Positions 1 to 7,788 of a DNA stretch of 64,000 bases are shown one piece after another. Position 1 is the stretch's first letter. The number at the start of each line of letters is the position of its first letter. The stretch comes from Sphingosinicella sp041916975 (GTDB taxonomy: Bacteria; Pseudomonadota; Alphaproteobacteria; Sphingomonadales; Sphingomonadaceae): the NCBI RefSeq assembly GCF_041916975.1, contig NZ_JAYRYK010000001.1:806001-870000 (forward strand), in the 5' to 3' direction. A model generated the notes under the pieces. The model was not told the origin of the DNA and searched no databases. It worked only from the letters and a program-made list of their open reading frames with translations. The translations under genes and the position numbers were made by a program.

Positions 1-2649
1 GCGGCCGATGAAGAAATCGTCATCACCGGCTCGCTGATCACTCGGAGCGGCTTCGATGCGCCGACACCAGTCACTGCGATTGGCACTGAGGATCTCTTGC
101 GTATTGCAGCACCCGACATCGCAAATGCGATCAACCAGTTTCCTTCCGTCCGTCCGTCGCTGACGCCGGCAAGCACAGGCAATCTCAGCAGTTTGGGCGC
201 CGGAAACTACATCGACCTTCGCGGTCTCGGCTACCTTAGAACGCAGATATTGATCGACGGTCGACGCTATGCGCCGAATACACCCAACGGGGGCGTCAAC
301 GTCAGCTCAATTCCCCAGACACTGATTCGTGGAGTGGATGTCGTTACAGGCGGTGCTTCGGCAGCCTATGGATCCGATGCCGTCGCAGGAGTCGTCAATT
401 TTCTCATTGACGACGAGTTTCAAGGCTTCAAAGGCAAACTCCAGGGCGGCATCACGGACCACAACGATTATCGCAACTACCTCGCCTCGATGGCTTTCGG
501 CACAAGCCTCGCCGACAATAGGGTCCGGGTCACGGTTGCCGTTGAAGCGGCGGAGAACAGCGGCATTGATTTTATCAGCGATCGCGATTGGGGTGACAAC
601 CCCGCACGCATTCCAAATCCTGCATCGACTTCAACGAACGACGAGCCTCGCAACCTTATCGTCATGGGCGCGAAGGCGGCGAACGCCAGCTACGGCGGTG
701 TCATCAACTCTCCGGGACGCCTGCGTGGCATCCAGTTCGCGCCCGATGGATCAGCTATTCCTTTTAGATATGGCACACTCGCCACCAGTTCATCAATGGT
801 CGGCGGCGACGGTGTCAACCTTACGGCGGACAATGTCGGTTCAGTTCCTTCGGAGCGATACACGGCCTTTGGACGTCTGACATTCGAGGCTAGCGATTAT
901 CTGACGCTTTTTGCCGAGATGAACTATGCCAAGATACAATCTCGATACCTCGGCCTTTCGCAGATCGAGCAACTCACGATAAAGGCGGACAACCCCTTCT
1001 TGCCGGACTCTATCCGTGATGTGATGGTCGCTGAAGGCATTCCGAGCTTTGTTATGGGCCGTAGCTCGAATGACTATGCACGCGTGAAGCTTAACCTCGA
1101 TATAGATACGCTGCAGGCTGTAGCAGGGGGCGAAGGAAGCTTTGGCAAATCCTGGACGTGGAATGCCTATTACAGTTACGGCAAAACTGACAATCTGGCA
1201 CGTTCGGAAAATTCGCGCATTAACGCGAAATTCGCGCTAGCCCTCGATGCAGTAACGAACCCCGCGACGGGGGCAATTGCCTGTCGTTCTACGCTCAGCG
1301 ACCCAACCAACGGTTGCGTACCCATCAATTTGATTGGTGAAGGCAATGTCACCGACGCTGCTGCGAATTATGTGAACGGAACATCCCTTCGCAGATGGGA
1401 TATCAAGCAGCATGTTATCGCGGGCACAGTGCGCGGCGAGCCCTTCTCCACTTGGGCCGGCCCCGTTGGCGTTGCCGTAGGCGCTGAATACCGAAACTGG
1501 AAGGTCCTGACGACCTCGGATGCCATTTCAGCAGTACAAGGCTTTCGGAACGGCGGCACTATTCCATACACCGGAAAAGTCACGGTCAAGGAAGTCTTTG
1601 GCGAGGTCCTGATACCCCTCGCATCAAAAGAAAGCTGGGCGGAGGATCTCAGCCTCAATCTTGCAGGCCGCATCACCGACTACAGCACCTCGGGTACAGT
1701 AGAGACTTGGAAGGCGGGTCTCAGCTATGCAGTCAGTGATAGCATTCGCCTTCGCGCCACGCGCTCGCGTGACATTCGCGCACCGGGCCTGGAGGAATTG
1801 TTCGCAGCGGGCTCGACGAGTTCGCTAGCCGTGCAGGATCCAGCCTTCGGCGGCGAAAGCTACTCGGTTCTCGCTGCCAACACTGGTAACCCTGGTCTCG
1901 TACCTGAAAAGGCCGACACATTAACTGCCGGCATCGTTCTGACACCTGAATTCGTTCCCGGATTCAAACTTTCCATCGACTATTACGATATCAGGATGAA
2001 GGACGCGATCATATCGCTGACGCCTGCTGCTATCGTCGACCAATGCTATACTACGGCGCCGCAGCTTTGCTCGCTCATCACCCGCGGCGTCGACGGCCGA
2101 ATAACAAATGTTCTGAATGGCCCCGTCAACCTTCAGCGTGTTTTGGTACGCGGTCTGGATTTCGAAACAACCTATAGCTTTCCCGTTGGGGAATCTCAGA
2201 TCAACGTCCGTGCACTCGCAAGCTATATCGACAAGGCTTTGATCGACAACGGCACCACAACAAGTGAACTGCATGATGCTGTTAATCAGCCAACAGTCGC
2301 AGCTCTCGGCGGCAATCCACGTTGGCGTTTCAACGCTAGCGCAAGCTACATAGCGGATTCATATCGCTTCAGCCTAACGGGGCGCTACATTGGTGGCGGG
2401 AGAATAGAACCCGGATTCACCTCGAAGGACCTGGATGTCTTGCGCGCAAAAGGTCGCCTGTATTTCGACATCTCGGCTGAACACTCGATCGTCGAGAAGG
2501 GAGAGAATTCGGTAGTCCTATTTGCGGCGGTGCAGAATCTTCTCGACAAAGATCCGCCGATTACGGGTGTCGGCGGCTACGGCACGACGCGCGCACTATA
2601 TGATACGATCGGCCGCACCTACAATATCGGCGTGCGATTTCAGTTCTAA
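1..2649 (+). CDS. TonB-dependent outer-membrane receptor, 5' end outside window
   Basis: The frame is open from the first base and reads EEIVITGSLI a few residues in, a typical TonB-box-like stretch, so the gene begins upstream of the window. The plug domain follows, with the usual pattern LIDGRRY, then VDVVTGGASAAYGSDAVAGVVNF. A long beta-barrel region comes next and the protein ends in aromatic FQF, the normal C-terminal signal for outer-membrane insertion. The family imports siderophores, cobalamin, saccharides or peptides using TonB-ExbB-ExbD; the substrate cannot be told from sequence. By eye its codons are less GC-rich than genes right of 3.5 kb. It lies next to a decayed integrase and a tRNA, so it may be cargo of an integrated element (inference). 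A TTG at 97 is not a credible start. Confidence 0.93.
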   Translation, partial: AADEEIVITGSLITRSGFDAPTPVTAIGTEDLLRIAAPDIANAINQFPSVRPSLTPASTGNLSSLGAGNYIDLRGLGYLRTQILIDGRRYAPNTPNGGVNVSSIPQTLIRGVDVVTGGASAAYGSDAVAGVVNFLIDDEFQGFKGKLQGGITDHNDYRNYLASMAFGTSLADNRVRVTVAVEAAENSGIDFISDRDWGDNPARIPNPASTSTNDEPRNLIVMGAKAANASYGGVINSPGRLRGIQFAPDGSAIPFRYGTLATSSSMVGGDGVNLTADNVGSVPSERYTAFGRLTFEASDYLTLFAEMNYAKIQSRYLGLSQIEQLTIKADNPFLPDSIRDVMVAEGIPSFVMGRSSNDYARVKLNLDIDTLQAVAGGEGSFGKSWTWNAYYSYGKTDNLARSENSRINAKFALALDAVTNPATGAIACRSTLSDPTNGCVPINLIGEGNVTDAAANYVNGTSLRRWDIKQHVIAGTVRGEPFSTWAGPVGVAVGAEYRNWKVLTTSDAISAVQGFRNGGTIPYTGKVTVKEVFGEVLIPLASKESWAEDLSLNLAGRITDYSTSGTVETWKAGLSYAVSDSIRLRATRSRDIRAPGLEELFAAGSTSSLAVQDPAFGGESYSVLAANTGNPGLVPEKADTLTAGIVLTPEFVPGFKLSIDYYDIRMKDAIISLTPAAIVDQCYTTAPQLCSLITRGVDGRITNVLNGPVNLQRVLVRGLDFETTYSFPVGESQINVRALASYIDKALIDNGTTTSELHDAVNQPTVAALGGNPRWRFNASASYIADSYRFSLTGRYIGGGRIEPGFTSKDLDVLRAKGRLYFDISAEHSIVEKGENSVVLFAAVQNLLDKDPPITGVGGYGTTRALYDTIGRTYNIGVRFQF

Positions 2650-3004
2650 ATTTGATGCGACACAATGGATCAACATACACTAAGATAGTTGGGGCTCGTC
2701 TGGCCGAAGTGAGAAATCCTACGGCCAGATGAAATCTCTGTGGGCGCATTCCTGACTGGCCCCCAGCAAGAGCCCGCTCGACGTCATCGGCGGAAGATCT
2801 TTAAGGATTATCCCAAACCAACGAACACAAGCCTTGTCGGGAAGCGGCGTTCACTCCCGATACTCGACTTCCAGCTGGACCTGGCCGACCGCGTCGTCAA
2901 TGGTGCAATACTTACCATATGATACCATTATCCCCGTCGAGCCGACTTTCGAACGAAGGGCGCGCGTCCTCGCCAGCCGGGCAGCCCATGCACGAGTAAT
3001 TTGA
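2650..3004. other. Gene-free stretch between receptor and integrase remnant
   Basis: I see no convincing intact gene. A hairpin lies just after the receptor. In the frame of the downstream integrase remnant, an ATG at 2900 opens a readable stretch (IPVEPTFERRARVLASR) that ends at a TGA at 3002-3004. It could be further decayed recombinase sequence, but I cannot align it with confidence. Confidence 0.5.
2699..2729 (+). terminator. Hairpin after the TonB receptor, possible terminator
   Basis: TCTGGCCG at 2699-2706 pairs perfectly with CGGCCAGA at 2722-2729, 50 bases after the receptor stop. No T-run follows, so intrinsic termination is only a possibility. Confidence 0.35.
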
Positions 3005-3376
3005 AAGGAAGGCTGGGCCGCTCCGCATACCTGTGCCACCATACTGGCAGGGCCGGGCGGCAAGCCGTGGAACCAGATCACGTTCCAGCACCACTGGCGC
3101 AAGGCAACGATTGTCGCAGGATGCGACGGCCTCCACTTCAACGACCTGCGCGGCACGACCTGCACGTCACTGTCCGAGGCCGGGTGCACACCGCAGGAAA
3201 TCGCGGCCATGCTCGGGTGGACCGTGCAGACCGTGAACGCCATGCTGGACACGTATCAGGCCATGACAGCGAGCCTCTCGAACAACGCTGTGGCGAAGCT
3301 CGAAGCCAGACGGGCTGCGGAAAAAAGTGCGGGAACACCTGTGGATAACTTCGGTGGGAGTATGATAAGTGCTTGA
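3005..3376 (+). pseudogene. Tyrosine recombinase (phage/island integrase) C-terminal remnant
   Basis: After a TGA at 3002-3004 this frame is open to the TGA at 3374-3376. It encodes the end of a tyrosine recombinase: GKPWNQITFQHHWRKA, then LHFNDLRGT (the box II H/R region with its catalytic Arg), then TPQEIAAMLGWT, and YQAMTASLSNNAVAKLE near the C-terminus, the usual place of the catalytic Tyr. Intact integrases of this type are about 350-400 residues; only about 123 remain, with no good start codon. The stop lies 8 bases from the 3' end of tRNA-Gln, a classic integration target. I read it as the dead integrase of a former genomic island. A short functional fragment is unlikely. Confidence 0.75.
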
Positions 3377-3383
3377 AAACGCT

Positions 3384-3458
3384 TGGCTGGGGCGGAAGGA
3401 TTCGAACCTTCGCATGGCGGTACCAAAAACCGCTGCCTTACCGCTTGGCTACGCCCCA
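3384..3458 (-). tRNA. tRNA-Gln (TTG anticodon)
   Basis: Read on the minus strand, the 75 bases begin TGGGGCGTAGCCAAGCGG and end in an encoded CCA. The acceptor arms TGGGGCG and CGCCCCA pair. The anticodon arm is GCGGT-TTTTGGT-ACCGC, giving anticodon TTG for Gln. The T arm contains GGTTCGAATCC. The 3' end faces the integrase remnant. Confidence 0.97.
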
Positions 3459-3548
3459 ATGCGATGCTTGAAACGGCGAATGCCGTGTTTGCGGCCGCCC
3501 TTATAGCCGCTGCTCCGGCTTTGGAAAGAGGTGCCTTGAGGCTTTGTT

Positions 3549-4601
3549 TCAGGCGCTGACGCCGCGGCGAACCGTGCCGCCGCGTGTCGCCAGGAAGAGC
3601 GTCGCCACGTACATGACAGTGCCGAGGCCAAGGAGCGCAAGACTGTAGGCCGGGAACATCACGCCGAGGAAATTGGGCAGCGCCACCAGTGCCGCGTAGA
3701 TGCCGAGACCCGCGGGCCAGCCCCAGCGCGCGTGCAGATAGTGGTGGAGGTGGTTGCGGTCACCCGAGAACGGGTTGCGGCCCTGCCGCATTCGCCAGAC
3801 CATGAGCCGGACCGTATCGAGAACCGGGACCAGGAACAGCAGCGCGACCTGCCCCGCATCGAACGTCGCGAAACTGTGGTTGTAGGCGTAGATGGCGAGC
3901 AGGCCGAAAATCGCCGAAATACCGTAGCTCCCGCCATCGCCGAGGAACAGCGCGCCCTTCATGTTGAACCAGAGCATGATCACGAGGCTGCCGGCGATGC
4001 CGAACAGCAGCGGATCGAAGGACTGCGGGTTGCGGGCGAAGAGCACGGCTGTCCAGATCAGCGACAGCGTGAGGACGATGCCGTTTTTGCCGTCCGCCAT
4101 ATTCACGGCGTTCAGAAGCCCGATGAGGCAGACGAGCGTGAACAGCACCGAAGCCCATGATGGGAGCAGGATGAGCTGGTCGACCCCAGCGAAGCGCAGG
4201 AAATCCACGCGAAGATCAGGCACTTCGAGGATCGTAAGGACAAGCACGAACGAGGTGAGTGCCAACCGCACAATGGGGGACAGACCCATGCGATCGTCAG
4301 CGAGGCCGACGAGTGCCATTGCCCCGACCGCGAAGCCGAACCACAGAATCTGCCAATCGAGCAGCGCGGAATCCTTGGCGAGGAGGTGATAAAGCAGCAG
4401 CGCCGAGGCTTCGAACGCCAGCACGACGGCAAGGCCGCCGACCAAGGGCGTCACGCGGGCGTGGCGCTTACGGCCACCGAACGGATCGGGATAATCGAGA
4501 AGCCCCAGCAGGCTGCCGATACGGCCTGCGTTTCGCCCCACGAAAAACGCGATCGCGACGCCTATGGCAGCGCAGAGCATGTTCAGGCTCATCGCGGTCA
4601 T
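3549..4601 (-). CDS. WecA/MraY-family polyprenyl-phosphate sugar-1-phosphate transferase
   Basis: This 350-residue protein with about ten hydrophobic segments belongs to the family that moves a sugar-1-phosphate from a UDP-sugar to undecaprenyl phosphate, the first membrane step of many polysaccharides. Family motifs are in order: VTPLVGG near 50-56, the Mg-binding DD at 102-103, NAVNMADGKNG at 164-174 (usually NxxNxxDGxxG), GDGGS at 221-225, and RNHLHH at 282-287, the WecA-type cytoplasmic His motif. It is divergent from the UDP-sugar epimerase across about 130 bases that should hold both promoters. The neighbours suggest it initiates an exopolysaccharide or O-antigen-like glycan rather than peptidoglycan. 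A start at 4592 (MSLNML) is also possible. Confidence 0.88.
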   Translation of the reverse strand: MTAMSLNMLCAAIGVAIAFFVGRNAGRIGSLLGLLDYPDPFGGRKRHARVTPLVGGLAVVLAFEASALLLYHLLAKDSALLDWQILWFGFAVGAMALVGLADDRMGLSPIVRLALTSFVLVLTILEVPDLRVDFLRFAGVDQLILLPSWASVLFTLVCLIGLLNAVNMADGKNGIVLTLSLIWTAVLFARNPQSFDPLLFGIAGSLVIMLWFNMKGALFLGDGGSYGISAIFGLLAIYAYNHSFATFDAGQVALLFLVPVLDTVRLMVWRMRQGRNPFSGDRNHLHHYLHARWGWPAGLGIYAALVALPNFLGVMFPAYSLALLGLGTVMYVATLFLATRGGTVRRGVSA

Positions 4602-4728
4602 TGCCGTGTACTGGCCCCTTCCTCATCAGCGTGCACCGACCTTACCGTTGCGGCCCGGCCAGCGCTACGCTAACTCCCCTCAGTGTGGCGACGAAGTGCA
4701 ACGTTTCGCCTTTATGCAGGATGAATCA

Positions 4729-5727
4729 ATGACTTTTCTCGTGACCGGAGCCGCAGGTTTCATCGGCTACCATCTTTCGGAACGGCTGCTTTCGCGCGGC
4801 GAGCGGGTCATCGGCATCGACAACGTCAACGACTATTACAGCCCGACGCTGAAGCGCGACCGCATCGCCGATCTGAAACGGCGGCACAACGGCTTCACCT
4901 TCATCGAGCAGGACTTCGCGGACTTCGAAGGCTTGAAAACTGCGCTTGCGCCGCACCGGATCGAGCGGATCGCCCATCTCGGCGCGCAGGCCGGCGTCCG
5001 CTACTCACTCACGAACCCGCACGCCTACGTGCATTCCAACCTCGTCGGCCACCTCAACCTGATGGAATATGCGCGGCATTCGGACAGTGTCGAGCACCTC
5101 GTCTATGCCTCGTCGTCGTCGGTTTACGGCAAGAACGAGAAGCTGCCGTTCTCGGTGGAGGACCGCGTCGACCAGCCGATCTCGCTCTATGCGGCCACCA
5201 AAAAGGCCGACGAGCTGATGAGCGAGACCTACAGCCACCTCTACCGCCTGCCGCAGACTGGGCTCAGGTTCTTCACCGTATATGGCCCGTGGGGCCGACC
5301 CGACATGGCGATGTGGCTGTTCACCGATGCCATCCTGAAGGGCGAGCCGATCCAGGTGTTCAACGGCGGCGACATGCGCCGCGACTTCACATACGTTGAC
5401 GATATCGTTTCGGGCATCGTCGCCTGCCTCGACAACCCTCCGCCCGACGACGGCAGCGTGAAGGCCGGCGGATCGGTGAGCCCGCACCGCGTCTACAACA
5501 TCGGCAACCACCGCTCCGAAGAGCTGATGCACATGATCGCAGTGCTCGAAAAGGCGGTCGGCAAGACAGCGATCAAGCAGTTCGAACCGATGCAGCCCGG
5601 TGACGTGAAGGACACGTTCGCCGATATTTCCGCGATCGAGCGCGATCTCGGCTTCCATCCGACCACGTCGATCGAGGAGGGCATTCCCCGCTTCGTCGAC
5701 TGGTTCCGTACCTACCACGGCGTCTGA
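4729..5727 (+). CDS. UDP-glucuronate 4-epimerase-like NAD-dependent epimerase
   Basis: This is a 332-residue extended short-chain dehydrogenase/reductase. GAAGFIG at 7-13 is the NAD-binding loop, the Ser cluster at 128-131 and YAATK (Y154, K158) form the catalytic set, and NDYYSPTLKRDR near 34-45 is typical of UDP-glucuronate 4-epimerases. It probably interconverts UDP-glucuronate and UDP-galacturonate, or the N-acetylated forms, for the polysaccharide made by this locus. The frame is open from 4564, but the fold begins at MTFLVTGAAG and an AGGA at 4718-4721 is well placed for ATG 4729; ATG 4714 is less likely. The YdcF-like gene follows after 5 bases. Confidence 0.9.
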   Translation: MTFLVTGAAGFIGYHLSERLLSRGERVIGIDNVNDYYSPTLKRDRIADLKRRHNGFTFIEQDFADFEGLKTALAPHRIERIAHLGAQAGVRYSLTNPHAYVHSNLVGHLNLMEYARHSDSVEHLVYASSSSVYGKNEKLPFSVEDRVDQPISLYAATKKADELMSETYSHLYRLPQTGLRFFTVYGPWGRPDMAMWLFTDAILKGEPIQVFNGGDMRRDFTYVDDIVSGIVACLDNPPPDDGSVKAGGSVSPHRVYNIGNHRSEELMHMIAVLEKAVGKTAIKQFEPMQPGDVKDTFADISAIERDLGFHPTTSIEEGIPRFVDWFRTYHGV

Positions 5728-5732
5728 CGGGC

Positions 5733-6470
5733 GTGTCGCTGAACTACCTGCTCTGGGCGCTTTTTGGCCCCGCAGCCTGGTTTGTCTGGCTGACACTGCT
5801 TACCGCGATCTTCCTCTTTTGCGGCGCGCTGCGGTCCGCGCGCGGTGCGATCGCGCTTCTGGCGCTTTGGACCCTCCTGTTCGCTATCCTGCCGACTGGG
5901 AACTGGCTGATGAACCGGCTGGAGGCCGCCTATCCGCGCCCAGCCGCCCTGCCAGAGCGGATCGACGCCGTGGCGGTGCTCGCCGGCGCGGAACAGCTGC
6001 GCGCCTCGGCGCTGTCGGGTTCGCTGGAAGTCGGCCCGCACGGTGAGAGGGTGAGCGAAGCGCTCGCGCTCGCGCAGGCCTACCCGAGTGCAAAAATCTG
6101 GATCGTCGGCGGTGTGAACCGTCAGGGCAGCCGCGACGTCGACTGGACGGCCGACTACTGGCGCCGGGCGGGTCTGCCGCAAGGCCGCATCGGCAAGATC
6201 ACGGGAACGCTCGACACCTGCGCCAATGCGCGCGGCATTGCCGCGGCGCTGCCCGGCAAGCGCGTGCTGCTCGTGACGTCAGGCTTCCATATGCCGCGCG
6301 CGATGGCGTGCATGGAAGCCGCAGGCGTCGATGCGCTTGCCTACCCGGTGGACCGGCAAGCAAGCGACCGCGAATTCTCGCCCGCGTTCATCGAAAATGT
6401 CGAGCGCGCCGACCTTGCGCTCCACGAATACGTGGGTTTCGCCTGGTATCGATTGAGAGGCCGTCTATAG
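5733..6470 (+). CDS. YdcF/SanA-like DUF218 membrane protein
   Basis: This 245-residue protein starts at a GTG 5 bases after the epimerase stop. Two or three hydrophobic segments fill the first 65 residues, followed by a soluble domain with the DUF218 pattern: AVLAGAEQLRASA, a buried strand IWIVGG, and LLVTSGFHMPRAMACMEAAG. Family members (E. coli SanA, ElyC, YdcF) affect envelope integrity and polyprenyl-phosphate-dependent glycan synthesis; no reaction is firmly established. Position between two UDP-sugar enzymes suggests a role in this polysaccharide pathway. Its stop overlaps by 6 bases the end of the convergent dehydrogenase gene. Confidence 0.82.
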   Translation: MSLNYLLWALFGPAAWFVWLTLLTAIFLFCGALRSARGAIALLALWTLLFAILPTGNWLMNRLEAAYPRPAALPERIDAVAVLAGAEQLRASALSGSLEVGPHGERVSEALALAQAYPSAKIWIVGGVNRQGSRDVDWTADYWRRAGLPQGRIGKITGTLDTCANARGIAAALPGKRVLLVTSGFHMPRAMACMEAAGVDALAYPVDRQASDREFSPAFIENVERADLALHEYVGFAWYRLRGRL

Positions 6471-7742
6471 CTGCCAGCGGGCGACCCCTGCCGGCAAGGC
6501 CTTGCCACGCAGCGCGCCCTTGATGTCTGCAACGAGCCCGCCGTCCTTCACGAGACCCCCGATCGCAGGCGGGTCCATGGCCAGATATTCGGCGTGCGGA
6601 ACCGCGAGCACCACCGCATTGTAGCGACGCGAGAGCGCGTCCGCATCGAGCGTCAGGTGATATTCGTGAACGGCTTCCTCGGGGTCTGCGAGCGGATCGT
6701 GCACCGTGACGTTGTGGCCGAGCCACTTCAGGCGTTCGATGACGTCGACCACCTTGGAATTGCGAAGATCGGGAACGTCTTCCTTGAAGGTGAGCCCCAT
6801 CACGAGAACATCACCGGCCTTACGCAGCCGATCGTGCACCTGATCCGCAACATAGGCGCCCATGCTGTCGTTGATCGAGCGGCCCGCGAGAATGACGCGT
6901 GGAAGCTGACCTAGCTGCTGCGCCTTGTAGCTGAGGTAGTATGGATCGACGCCGATGCAGTGGCCGCCGACGAGACCGGGGCGGAACGGCAGGAAGTTCC
7001 ACTTGGTGCCGGCCGCATCGAGCACGTCGTAAACTGAGAGGTCGATCTTCTGAAAGATTTGCGTGATCTCGTTGACGAAGGCGATGTTGATGTCGCGCTG
7101 CGCGTTTTCGATGACCTTCGCGGCTTCGGCCGCCTTGATGGACGCCGCGCGGAATACGCCGCCGGTCGTGACCTTGTTGTAGAGCGCCGCCACCTTGTCG
7201 AGCACTTCGGGGCTTTCGCCCGAAACCACCTTGATGATCTTGTCGACCGTGTGTTCGCGGTCGCCGGGGTTGATGCGCTCTGGCGAGTAGCCGAGGAAGA
7301 AGTCCTTGCCCTGCTTCAGGCCAGATACCTTTTCGATGATGGGGCCGCAGATCTCTTCGGTGACACCGGGATAGACCGTGCTCTCGTAAACGATCACTGG
7401 CTTCGAGCCCGCGGTGATCGCCGCCGCGAGCGCGCGCGTTGCGCCTTCGACGGGACCGAGATCGGGCTGGTTGGCGCCGTCGACCGGCGTCGGCACTGTC
7501 ACGATGATGAAGGCGGCGTCCGCGCAGGATGCCATGTCGGACGCGTATTTGAGGCTGCTGGCCTTCAGCGTGTCGCTGTCGATCTCACGCGTCGCATCAT
7601 GCCCGTCTTTCAGCGCAGCGATGCGGGCGGCGTTTATATCGACCCCCGTCGTGTCGAAATGGCGCGCCAACGCTACTGCCAGCGGCAAACCGACATAGCC
7701 GAGGCCGACGACGACCACCTTCGTTGCAGCATCAAGGCTCAT
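6465..7742 (-). CDS. TviB/WbpA-type UDP-sugar 6-dehydrogenase
   Basis: This 425-residue nucleotide-sugar dehydrogenase oxidises C6 of a UDP-hexose or UDP-HexNAc to the uronic acid with two NAD. GLGYVGLP at 13-20 is the N-terminal Rossmann loop, YESTVYPGVTEE near 119-130 and GYSPERINPGD near 151-161 are family signatures, and GGHCIGVDPYY carries the catalytic Cys at 262. Wording around these motifs (ENAQRDINIAFVNE) matches the Vi-polysaccharide TviB/WbpO group, which prefers UDP-GlcNAc, rather than UDP-glucose dehydrogenase; this preference is inferred. With the 4-epimerase it would supply a UDP-GalNAcA- or UDP-GalA-like donor. The SLBB export gene lies 46 bases upstream on the same strand. 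Confidence 0.9.
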   Translation of the reverse strand: MSLDAATKVVVVGLGYVGLPLAVALARHFDTTGVDINAARIAALKDGHDATREIDSDTLKASSLKYASDMASCADAAFIIVTVPTPVDGANQPDLGPVEGATRALAAAITAGSKPVIVYESTVYPGVTEEICGPIIEKVSGLKQGKDFFLGYSPERINPGDREHTVDKIIKVVSGESPEVLDKVAALYNKVTTGGVFRAASIKAAEAAKVIENAQRDINIAFVNEITQIFQKIDLSVYDVLDAAGTKWNFLPFRPGLVGGHCIGVDPYYLSYKAQQLGQLPRVILAGRSINDSMGAYVADQVHDRLRKAGDVLVMGLTFKEDVPDLRNSKVVDVIERLKWLGHNVTVHDPLADPEEAVHEYHLTLDADALSRRYNAVVLAVPHAEYLAMDPPAIGGLVKDGGLVADIKGALRGKALPAGVARWQL

Positions 7743-7788
7743 GCATTCATTCCCACAGGTTCGGCGGCGGGCAACGCGCCCGCTGCGA

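Noticed and set aside
2740..3348. Several 60-130 codon frames around the integrase scar
   Set aside because: They lie in frames other than the one encoding the recombinase motifs and have no features of their own.
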